Source: Candidatus Woesearchaeota archaeon
GTDB taxonomy: Archaea > Nanobdellota > Nanobdellia > SCGC-AAA011-G17 > JACPIM01
Length of the DNA: 44,331 nucleotides
NCBI GenBank assembly: GCA_018302125.1
Contig: JAGWAC010000024.1
Location: 1-44,331 of the forward strand
Direction of reading: 5' to 3'
Shown in pieces: positions 1 to 5,556 of this stretch; the first letter of the stretch is position 1; each line of letters opens with the position of its first letter. The notes under the pieces were generated by a model. It ran no database searches. It had not been told where the DNA came from and saw only the letters and a list, made by a program, of their open reading frames with translations. A program made the position numbers and the translations under genes.

Positions 1-155
1 CAACTTAGTTCTTTTTTCAAAAGTTTACAAACAAGTTTTGACATAGTCGTGTTTTCCTTTTGAGCCCTTTCTACGATTTTCTTAATAAGTTCACTTTCTA
101 CGTAAAAATGTCTTCTTTCAAATTTTCTCTCTTTACAAATTCCAGATTGAAACAT
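1..155 (-). CDS. RHH-like small DNA-binding protein (partial)
   Basis: This is an open frame on the minus strand starting at ATG (153-155) and running off the left edge after about 51 codons. After a basic N-terminus, the segment HFYVESELIKKIVERAQ followed by TTMSKLVCKLLKKEL fits the strand-helix-helix pattern of ribbon-helix-helix (CopG/Arc) proteins. It lies downstream of a second RHH gene on the same strand, as is common for plasmid or integrated-element copy-control and antitoxin genes. The C-terminus is not visible, so a longer fusion is possible. The family call is by pattern only. Confidence 0.5.
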   Translation of the reverse strand, partial: MFQSGICKERKFERRHFYVESELIKKIVERAQKENTTMSKLVCKLLKKELS

Positions 156-180
156 GTTAATATCCCAACAAAGTTTTTAT

Positions 181-226
181 AGAAGAAATAACACCTTATT
201 CTTGAGCTGGGGTGTTATCACCTCTT
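181..226. terminator. Inverted repeat between small ORFs
   Basis: ATAACACC (188-195) is the exact reverse complement of GGTGTTAT (211-218), and outer AGAAG and CTTCT segments extend the symmetry. On the minus strand it lies between the stop of the 31-aa ORF and the start of the RHH ORF at the left edge. It could be a transcription terminator, an RNA processing hairpin or an operator for the downstream RHH gene. Confidence 0.35.
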
Positions 227-228
227 CT

Positions 229-324
229 TTATTTTTCTTCTTTCGCCTCCTCATTTTGCTGTAAATTTTTTAATTCTGTTTCTAACCAATCCAAAAAACT
301 AGTAAATTGAGAGTTAAAGTCCAT
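229..324 (-). CDS. Small acidic hypothetical protein, 31 aa
   Basis: This 31-codon frame starts with ATG overlapping the last codons of the upstream RHH gene by 11 nt, an arrangement typical of translational coupling. The product is acidic and probably helical (it contains FLDWLETELKNLQQNEEAKEE). I recognise no family. Its position just after an RHH repressor resembles small partner genes in plasmid control modules, but that role is inference from context. Confidence 0.4.
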   Translation of the reverse strand: MDFNSQFTSFLDWLETELKNLQQNEEAKEEK

Positions 325-466
325 TAGAACCACCAAATCGTTTATCTAAAAATTCTTTAAAAATAGATGTTTTTGTCCTGTATTCCTTACGACAAAGTTG
401 TTCTAATTTATTAAAAGTAAGGCTATCTAATTTTAAAGTTATAATTTTAAATTTGTTTTTCTCCAT
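314..466 (-). CDS. Ribbon-helix-helix transcriptional regulator
   Basis: The product is a 50-aa protein. FKIITLKLD forms the probable beta strand, followed by helix A (about residues 14-27) and helix B (TKTSIFKEFLDKRF), the full length of a CopG/Arc-type RHH domain. Such proteins dimerise and insert the beta ribbon into the major groove of repeated operators. The gene is transcribed away from a compact AT-rich divergent promoter containing a perfect 13-bp inverted repeat with 10-11 bp periodic repeats, so autoregulation and repression of the divergent gene at 549 are likely. Its exact partner system is not recognisable. Confidence 0.65.
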   Translation of the reverse strand: MEKNKFKIITLKLDSLTFNKLEQLCRKEYRTKTSIFKEFLDKRFGGSNGL

Positions 467-473
467 TTTCAAT

Positions 474-538
474 TAATTACCATTAACTATAATTAACTAT
501 ATAAGCTTTTTGTTTTTAATGGTAATTAATGGTAGTTA
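474..538. promoter_or_regulatory. Operator-like repeat cluster in divergent promoter
   Basis: TAATTACCATTAA (474-486) is the exact reverse complement of TTAATGGTAATTA (516-528). A near-copy, TTAATGGTAGTTA, follows 10 bp later at 526-538, and ATTAACTATA is repeated at 482 and 493. A TATA-like stretch (ACTATATAAG) lies in the middle. Half-sites one helical turn apart around a promoter are typical of RHH repressors, and the adjacent RHH gene is the obvious candidate binder. Confidence 0.55.
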
Positions 539-548
539 GTTCACCAAA

Positions 549-1202
549 ATGCTTAAAAAGAATAATAACTCTGTAAAGAGGATGTTTACAAAAAACAAGT
601 TTATCTCAAAAGAAAAAAATCAAGGTAATCAAAGCACCAATACTTGGTCTTTAACAAAAGGACAAAATTTCACTACTTCTACTTTAAAAATAGAAGATGA
701 ACACCCAGATATAATAAAAAATATAAGAGTCTTAAAATTTATTCTTTTACCTCTTGAATATTGGTGTTTAAAAGTATTAATGAAAAAAGAATCTCCTTTG
801 TCTACTGGTTTTATTTATAATTGGCACTTAATTGAAATAGCGGAAAAATCTTTTGAATCTGTTACATTATCCGTAGATGATAAAACAGAGTTATGTAGTT
901 TAATTGGAGCTAAATTTTTAGACAATGAACTTAATAAAAAGTTAAATGATACTGTAAAAATTACAGAAGCCAATTATCGTGAAATTGAAAAATTATTAAG
1001 GAGTAAAAAAATAAAATTTCATAGTTATAAACTTATTTTACAAACATTAGAAAGATTAGAAAATTGGGGTCTTTTAAAAAGAAGATACCCAGAAAAAGTT
1101 TCTAAAATAAATTTCTATTGGATAATTAACCCACAATTCTATTTAAAATACGGAAAACAATTAGAAGAATTATTTAAAGAAGAAAATAAATCTACTTCTT
1201 AA
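549..1202 (+). CDS. Unrecognised element-encoded protein, 217 aa
   Basis: I do not recognise a family. The first 40 residues are basic and low in complexity. The region from about residue 60 to 200 is rich in predicted helices, and its end (FHSYKLILQTLERLENWGLLKRR, then a beta-like KINFYWIINPQFYL) resembles a winged-helix unit. It is divergent from the RHH regulator, shares its operator region, and its 3' end overlaps the convergent integrase by 11 bp. In integrated archaeal plasmids this place is often held by a replication or DNA-binding protein, which I offer only as a possibility. Confidence 0.6.
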   Translation: MLKKNNNSVKRMFTKNKFISKEKNQGNQSTNTWSLTKGQNFTTSTLKIEDEHPDIIKNIRVLKFILLPLEYWCLKVLMKKESPLSTGFIYNWHLIEIAEKSFESVTLSVDDKTELCSLIGAKFLDNELNKKLNDTVKITEANYREIEKLLRSKKIKFHSYKLILQTLERLENWGLLKRRYPEKVSKINFYWIINPQFYLKYGKQLEELFKEENKSTS

Positions 1203-2448
1203 ATTTACCATAAGCAGTTACAAATTTACTTATTAACTCTGGGTCTGTTTGTTTTAAATATTCACAAAAACTAATTAATATTTTTTGTTCATCTTCCATT
1301 TTATTAATATCATTTATTCTTTGTCTATCCAAAGGTCTTTTACATTGCTTACAAAATTCATCAGTAAAACCATTTTGAATATTACAAAAAATACATAATT
1401 TCGTTTTAGGTGTAAATTGTTCATAACCATTTTCTGCTTTTATAATTCCCTTTTTAATTAATTCTATATTAAATGTATCTTTCTGTGTTGATAAATTATA
1501 AGTTTGTAATTGGTCTGTAGAATGCCAACCAGCCAAATGCATTATTGTTAAGTCACTATCCCCCCTCAATAACCTAAAAGTAATTCCATTTCTTTTTAAA
1601 GAATAACATGTTACGGGTTTATTTATTCCTAAACTTTTACAAGCTAATCTTATTTGATTGTTAATTGCTGATGGGGTCATTTGTTTTCCAAAAGTTTTAT
1701 CACTTGTAGAAATAAAAAGAAAACAATCCTTATCATTTTTCTTCGGGTGCTTTTCTAACCACTTAATAAGATAAGGCAAACTATCAATTATTTGCATTTC
1801 TTTAATACCTTCTTTTCCGTGAGAAGAAACAGATAATCTTGCATAATTATCCAATATTTTAACATCTTTTATTCTTAAATAAAGAATTTCTTGTGGTCTT
1901 CCTAAAGATTCAAATGATACAGCTAAATAACATTGCATCAGAGGATTATTACTAAAGAAGCTTACAATTTGTTCATATTCTTCCCATTCAAGTTTATCTT
2001 CTCTTGCTTTTTGCCTACTTTTATCTGCTCTAAATTTAAAAGAATTTGCTAATTTGAATTGTTCACTTTCTTCTCCAAATAAAATCTTAAAAATATAACT
2101 TTTGTCTTTAAAGTAATCTTTTTTAGATCTATCATTAAATTGTTTGTTAGCATAAAGAATTGTGTTTTCCCAGTCTTGTTTTTGCAATAATTTTATATCT
2201 TTTTTACAGATATAAGTGATAATTTTCAGTGATTTTATGATTCTACGTCTAAATACATAGCTTTTATCATATAAATCAAAATAATCAATTAATTTTCTAA
2301 AATACTTAAGATTTACTTTATTCTGAACATAATATTTGCTATTATGAGAATGCTTTTCTCTTTCTTCTGGTTTTAACAGAAGCTTATCCAAGTTATTTGC
2401 TTCTTTTTCATACTTGGTTTTATTATCATAAATATCATTTTCAGCCAT
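1192..2448 (-). CDS. Tyrosine recombinase / integrase with C-terminal zinc ribbon
   Basis: This is a 418-aa site-specific recombinase. The N-terminal SAM-like core-binding region is followed by a catalytic domain with the box I arginine in SLGRPQEILYLR (about R184), a beta-hairpin lysine (about K212), YSLKRN with the second arginine (about R286), AGWHS (about H309) and the nucleophile in TYNLST (about Y317). A Cys4 zinc ribbon (CIFC...CKQC, residues 352-369) follows. The box II histidine looks replaced. I chose ATG at 2448 because a TATA-like TTATAA lies about 26 bp upstream (leaderless); a longer TTG start at 2460 is possible. The 3' end of tRNA-Tyr lies 63 bp upstream, which suggests integration at that tRNA. 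Confidence 0.85.
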   Translation of the reverse strand: MAENDIYDNKTKYEKEANNLDKLLLKPEEREKHSHNSKYYVQNKVNLKYFRKLIDYFDLYDKSYVFRRRIIKSLKIITYICKKDIKLLQKQDWENTILYANKQFNDRSKKDYFKDKSYIFKILFGEESEQFKLANSFKFRADKSRQKAREDKLEWEEYEQIVSFFSNNPLMQCYLAVSFESLGRPQEILYLRIKDVKILDNYARLSVSSHGKEGIKEMQIIDSLPYLIKWLEKHPKKNDKDCFLFISTSDKTFGKQMTPSAINNQIRLACKSLGINKPVTCYSLKRNGITFRLLRGDSDLTIMHLAGWHSTDQLQTYNLSTQKDTFNIELIKKGIIKAENGYEQFTPKTKLCIFCNIQNGFTDEFCKQCKRPLDRQRINDINKMEDEQKILISFCEYLKQTDPELISKFVTAYGKFKK

Positions 2449-2510
2449 TAACCACACCAACCATAATTTACTTATAAGTTAAGGTGGGCGGTTTCAAATA
2501 GAATATAATA

Positions 2511-2656
2511 TCCCCGCCGGCGGATTCGAACCACCAACCACTCGGGTTCAGCTGTCTGTTATTCATCCTTAGTTTTCAACTATGTCTAACAGCGAATTTA
2601 TCTACAGCCGAGAGCTCTACCATTGCTCTCCCCTAAGGGATTTGAGCTAGACGGGG
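2511..2656 (-). tRNA. tRNA-Tyr(GUA) with two introns
   Basis: The acceptor stem CCCCGTC/GGCGGGG has C1-G72 (the archaeal tRNA-Tyr identity pair) and discriminator A. The T arm is GGTGG-TTCGAAT-CCGCC. The D arm is interrupted: removing 19 nt (2623-2641) restores GCTCAATGGTAGAGC. The precursor there forms a 4-bp GCUC:GAGC helix flanked by bulges AAA and AAU, with an inner UCCC:GGGG(A) stem, which is BHB geometry. The anticodon stem is CTCGG/CCGAG with CUGUAG on the 5' side (GUA at 2605-2603). A second intron of about 55 nt (2547-2601) separates positions 37 and 38, with a relaxed BHB and internal CUGUUA:UAACAG pairing. CCA is not encoded. Confidence 0.9.
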
Positions 2657-2665
2657 AATGATAAA

Positions 2666-3154
2666 TTAATCACAATTAATGTTTTTAAGTATATTGGTTT
2701 TTAGAATTTTGTGTTTTTTTCTTGGATAAAAATATGTGGCTTTATCATAGCATTTATCATAGATAATACTGCTTTCATGTTTATTTAAATTTAAGACATA
2801 ACATGTCTTTCTTTTTTCTATCTTAGATTTACATTTTATAAATAACTTTGAAAGTAACATTTTAATATCCATAAGGAATAAATAATAACCAGAACTTATA
2901 TGAACTGTTCCTTGTGTAATATGATCATCACCATCAATTACACCCCCAATAAAACTTGCAATATTTTTATTAGAAGAATTTATTATTCTAGGAACTCTAG
3001 CTGTTAAAGATTTATTTCCTATCGGCATATTAAATTTCTTATTTAAACAATTACTATAAAGTGCGCTATTATCGTGTTTTGTTGGTCTTCTGCCTAATTG
3101 TTTTTCTAATTTCTTAACATCCATAATTAATTTCTCTTTTTCAGATTTAGACAT
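2666..3154 (-). CDS. Small LAGLIDADG-type homing endonuclease-like protein
   Basis: This 162-aa protein has one LAGLIDADG-like motif, IASFIGGVIDGDDHI (about residues 65-79), then a strand-rich segment and a basic C-terminus. A single motif and this length fit homodimeric LAGLIDADG endonucleases. The family motif is usually G-D/E-G or similar; here it is GDD, so catalytic competence is uncertain. The gene is on the same strand as tRNA-Tyr, ends 9 nt before the tRNA 5' end and is probably co-transcribed with it. A role in spreading an intron or the element at this tRNA is inference. Confidence 0.65.
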   Translation of the reverse strand: MSKSEKEKLIMDVKKLEKQLGRRPTKHDNSALYSNCLNKKFNMPIGNKSLTARVPRIINSSNKNIASFIGGVIDGDDHITQGTVHISSGYYLFLMDIKMLLSKLFIKCKSKIEKRKTCYVLNLNKHESSIIYDKCYDKATYFYPRKKHKILKTNILKNINCD

Positions 3155-3285
3155 TATTTTAAATAAGATTTTAAAATATTTAATTACTTATATTAAATTT
3201 AGAGTAGCCCAGGAATTTTCCGAGAAACCCGAAAGAATTTCAGAAAAATAATAAAAGAACCAAGAAAAATAACTTATAAATTTAA

Positions 3286-4719
3286 CTAAAGTTCTCTTTT
3301 TAATTCAAATTTAGCAATATTAGATTTTCTTATTACTAATTTATTGTCTTTTGCGAACTGCAATGAAGCTGGTGGCAATCTTATATTTCCAAACAAGTTT
3401 AATTGTGGCTCTATTTTGTATGAAATAACTCTTTCTTCTCCCCTATGCATCTTGTGAATTTCCCAGATAAATCTTAGTCCATGTGAACCTTGCTGAATAT
3501 GTTTGGGCTCTAATGTGCCGAAATCTGAATAATGTCTGATTAATTTAGGCAACAAATCAATAATTTTAAGATCATGGATGTCCTTGTTTGTATAATTTTG
3601 TACATTTAACACAACTTTCAAATGCTGTTTGTGTTCTTTTCCTTCTTTTATCAACATAACTCTTTTTGTAATTCTTAATGCCCTTGTTCTTGAATAGAAT
3701 ATAACACCACCCAGGATTATCAAAACAAGAATTGTAAAGAACAAACTATTGTAATTAGTTTCAACAATTATATTTTGCTGCTCGCCGGGGTTTAGGATTA
3801 AGTTCCACTGCAAAAAAAACTGGGAATTTTCCTTTACATAATCTCCCCTAACAGAAGTTTCTGTAAATATTCTTTGAAATGTTCCGACGGGATATTTAAC
3901 TGATTTTTCTACTTTTACATTGCCGTTATTTATTTTTGTTATTGTTGTTCTGGCTGACAGAAATCCAGATTCCCTGTTTATTTTTTCCTGTACATCTTTT
4001 GATTCCTCAACTTTGAAGGTAAGTCTTTTTTCTCCTTTTAATGAACCTTGATAATACAATCTCAAAAATAAATCATAGTTTCCTATAGGAGTTTCTGAAA
4101 TAAGCTTTATTGCAAATTGCTTTACAATTTCCTGATTTCTTGCCAATGTAAGTTTATGCTCTTCATTAAAATGCGAACTGGTTAACAAGAAATCCAAATC
4201 TGAAAAATCCTGGTTAAGATTATTTTTGAAAGTTATATCCAGAAGAAATTCTCTTGATGGAAGAATTTTATCAGGAACATTTGTTCTTATTGAAATTATT
4301 TCACCTGAACTTAATATGAAAGAAGCCAAGGGATAAATCTGTTTTACATCTGAATTTAACAAAGACTGAACAATTAAATTTACTGTGTAAGCTTTTTCTG
4401 CTTTTATATTTTGAGCATACCTTACCTTTACTTCAAAAGAACCTTCTGATCCAGCTGGAATAGTAAGCTGTGTTGGAGAAACTGAGATTCTAGCTGCAAC
4501 ATCTGAAAACGGGTGCATTGAAAATGGATCAGGAGTTATCTTAATTATGTCATCCCTTATCTGCAGATTTTTTATCCTTACCTGAAATATAACTTCAGAA
4601 CCTGGAAATGCTTTCGAGTCAACTTTAATTGATGAAATTTCAATTTTTTGCTGTGCAAAAACAGGAGAAACTAACAAAAGAGAAAACAAGATTAGAAAAA
4701 CCACCCTTTTAAATATCAT
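3286..4719 (-). CDS. Secreted single-pass membrane protein with Ig-like repeats
   Basis: This 477-aa protein has an N-terminal signal peptide (MIFKRVVFLILFSLLLVSP, cleavage near VFAQQ). About 300 extracellular residues follow, with two or three beta-sandwich repeats of the type used in archaeal CARDB/NEW3-like proteins (SIKVDSKAFPGSEVIFQVRI; ISIRTNVPDKILPSREFLL). A transmembrane segment lies near residues 326-345 (TILVLIILGGVIFYS), and a basic cytoplasmic domain of about 130 residues follows with another repeat-like segment. The domain order resembles COG1470-type archaeal membrane proteins. Function is unknown. It stands alone, divergent from the tRNA-Asp region. Confidence 0.7.
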   Translation of the reverse strand: MIFKRVVFLILFSLLLVSPVFAQQKIEISSIKVDSKAFPGSEVIFQVRIKNLQIRDDIIKITPDPFSMHPFSDVAARISVSPTQLTIPAGSEGSFEVKVRYAQNIKAEKAYTVNLIVQSLLNSDVKQIYPLASFILSSGEIISIRTNVPDKILPSREFLLDITFKNNLNQDFSDLDFLLTSSHFNEEHKLTLARNQEIVKQFAIKLISETPIGNYDLFLRLYYQGSLKGEKRLTFKVEESKDVQEKINRESGFLSARTTITKINNGNVKVEKSVKYPVGTFQRIFTETSVRGDYVKENSQFFLQWNLILNPGEQQNIIVETNYNSLFFTILVLIILGGVIFYSRTRALRITKRVMLIKEGKEHKQHLKVVLNVQNYTNKDIHDLKIIDLLPKLIRHYSDFGTLEPKHIQQGSHGLRFIWEIHKMHRGEERVISYKIEPQLNLFGNIRLPPASLQFAKDNKLVIRKSNIAKFELKREL

Positions 4720-4830
4720 ATTACTTAATTTTAGAAACTTATATATAAATATTATGGTAAAAAATTAAACAATATATTGCATTTTTAAGCTTTCTAAATG
4801 CAGAATTCTTTATTTTAAAGAAAACAAAAC

Positions 4831-4840
4831 CTTTATATAG
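4831..4840 (+). promoter_or_regulatory. TATA-box promoter upstream of tRNA-Asp/tRNA-Lys/rpoH
   Basis: CTTTATATAG is preceded by an A-rich BRE-like AAAAC. The same 10-mer occurs on the minus strand upstream of the thermosome gene (41557-41566), which supports a strong promoter consensus here. The predicted start is near 4860, upstream of both tRNA genes and the RNA polymerase operon. A second TATA-like CTATAAATAAT lies at 4870. Confidence 0.55.
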
Positions 4841-4845
4841 TGAGA

Positions 4846-4919
4846 AATTTCCGATTTTTCTACAGAACACTATAAATAATACTAAAAATCAATAATGTTC
4901 TGTCTGGAAGCAGGAAATT
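4846..4919 (+). ncRNA. Candidate structured RNA: long nested inverted repeat
   Basis: Two perfect inverted repeats are nested with equal spacing. AATTTCC (4846-4852) pairs with GGAAATT (4913-4919), ACAGAACA (4862-4869) pairs with TGTTCTGT (4896-4903), and exactly 9 nt lie between arms on each side. The 9-nt segments can partly pair as UUUUU:GGAAG with G-U pairs. The loop is 26 nt and AT-rich. No coding frame fits. If the transcript starts near 4860 the outer arm is not transcribed, and the symmetry would then act as a DNA site. The rest of the roughly 300-bp gap (4720-5022) shows nothing else I can name. Confidence 0.35.
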
Positions 4920-5022
4920 ATGAACATCGTCGTAACATTAACTATTTTAAAAGAGAGAACAATAAATTTTTTATTAATCAATTTTACACCTGCTAGTAAG
5001 AACTATTCAAAATCAGAAAAAA

Positions 5023-5137
5023 GCCCTGGTAGTGTAGTCGGCTATCATCCGGCCCTGTCGGAAACTTTTAAAAGTTTCTAAAAAGGCTAGAAGTTTATAG
5101 AAAGGCCGGGACCCGGGTTCAAATCCCGGTCAGGGCG
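5023..5137 (+). tRNA. tRNA-Asp(GUC) with canonical 42-nt intron
   Basis: The acceptor stem is GCCCTGG/TCAGGGC with discriminator G, the D arm reads TAGTGTAGTCGGCTATCAT, the anticodon stem is CGGCC/GGCCG, anticodon GTC is at 5057-5059, and the T arm is CCGGG-TTCAAAT-CCCGG. The intron is 5061-5102 (position 37/38). The precursor folds into a textbook hBHBh' motif: outer CGGCC:GGCCG, central CUGU:AUAG, bulges CG^G and AA^A, inner AAACUU:AAGUUU. A second hairpin (AAACTTTT/AAAAGTTT) lies inside the intron. CCA is not encoded. tRNA-Lys follows after 2 nt. Confidence 0.95.
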
Positions 5138-5139
5138 TT

Positions 5140-5289
5140 GGGCCGGTAGCTCAGGTTGGCAGAGCACTTGAATATTATGCTAATAAAGCTAAGCTAAATA
5201 TTGGTGAAGCTTTTAACCCTTGGAAACTTTGAGAAAAAGTTTCAAAAAAAGAGACCAAGGGGTCGAGGGTTCAAATCCCTTCCGGCTCG
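5140..5289 (+). tRNA. tRNA-Lys(UUU) with two introns in the anticodon stem
   Basis: The acceptor is GGGCCGG/CCGGCTC with discriminator G, the D arm is GCTC-AGGTTGGCA-GAGC, and the T arm is GAGGG-TTCAAAT-CCCTT. A normal anticodon arm CTTGG-CTTTTAA-CCAAG appears only after removing two segments of 38 nt each. Intron 1 is 5171-5208 (between stem positions 30 and 31). Intron 2 is about 5219-5256 (near 40/41; the boundary is ambiguous by 2 nt because CC is repeated). Intron 1 has BHB features: central CACU:GGUG, 3' bulge AA^G, outer GAG:CUU. The anticodon is at 5212-5214. rpoH starts 15 nt after the tRNA. Confidence 0.92.
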
Positions 5290-5304
5290 AATTCACATAA
5301 AAAA

Positions 5305-5556
5305 ATGGAAAAGAAAGAAAACTTCGACATCTTTGAGCATATTTTGGTACCTAAACATGTAATTTTAAATCAAGAAGAAATCAATAATTTATTAAAAAAA
5401 TTCAACATAACACCAGGTCAATTACCAAGAATAACTTCAAAAGATCCTGCTGTAAAATTATTGGGGGCTAAAGTAGGGGATGTTATTAAAATCATAAGAA
5501 AAAGCGAGACAGCTGGAACAAGCGAATTTTATAGAGTAGTAACAGGAGAAGAATGA
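5305..5556 (+). CDS. rpoH: DNA-directed RNA polymerase subunit H
   Basis: This 83-aa archaeal RpoH corresponds to the C-terminal domain of eukaryotic RPB5. The segments HILVPKHVILNQEE, ITPGQLPRITSKDPAVKLLGAK and GDVIKIIRKSETAGTSEFYRVV match the family along its whole length. The subunit sits at the jaw of the enzyme and contacts downstream DNA. It is the first protein gene of the operon and overlaps rpoB'' by 4 nt (ATGA). It begins only 15 nt after tRNA-Lys, so its mRNA may be produced partly by tRNA 3' processing of a shared transcript. Confidence 0.97.
   Translation: MEKKENFDIFEHILVPKHVILNQEEINNLLKKFNITPGQLPRITSKDPAVKLLGAKVGDVIKIIRKSETAGTSEFYRVVTGEE

Noticed and set aside
1-480. Second attachment site (copy of the tRNA-Tyr 3' end) at the left edge
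   Set aside because: No match to the GGTTCGAATCC segment was found in this region; the other border must lie outside the window.
2541-2560. tRNA-Phe(GAA) reading of the tRNA-Tyr gene, since CTGAAC precedes the 3' anticodon stem
   Set aside because: GAA is not framed by a 7-nt loop opposite CTCGG, and C1-G72 with A73 is the archaeal Tyr pattern; GUA follows the 5' stem in the correct place.
3160-3280. Possible RNA or small gene between the LAGLIDADG gene and the membrane protein gene
   Set aside because: Only AT-rich sequence with a slightly GC-richer patch (GCCCAGG...CCGAG); no stable hairpin, promoter-frame pair or ORF could be supported.
4846-4925. H/ACA guide RNA for the long hairpin
   Set aside because: No kink-turn or kink-loop in the upper stem and no ACA directly after the lower stem.
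5221-5260. Anticodon UUG (Gln) in the CTTTGAG segment of tRNA-Lys
   Set aside because: That segment is the loop of an intron hairpin; only CTTTTAA gives a 5-bp stem CTTGG/CCAAG, and the acceptor, D and T arms are those of tRNA-Lys.
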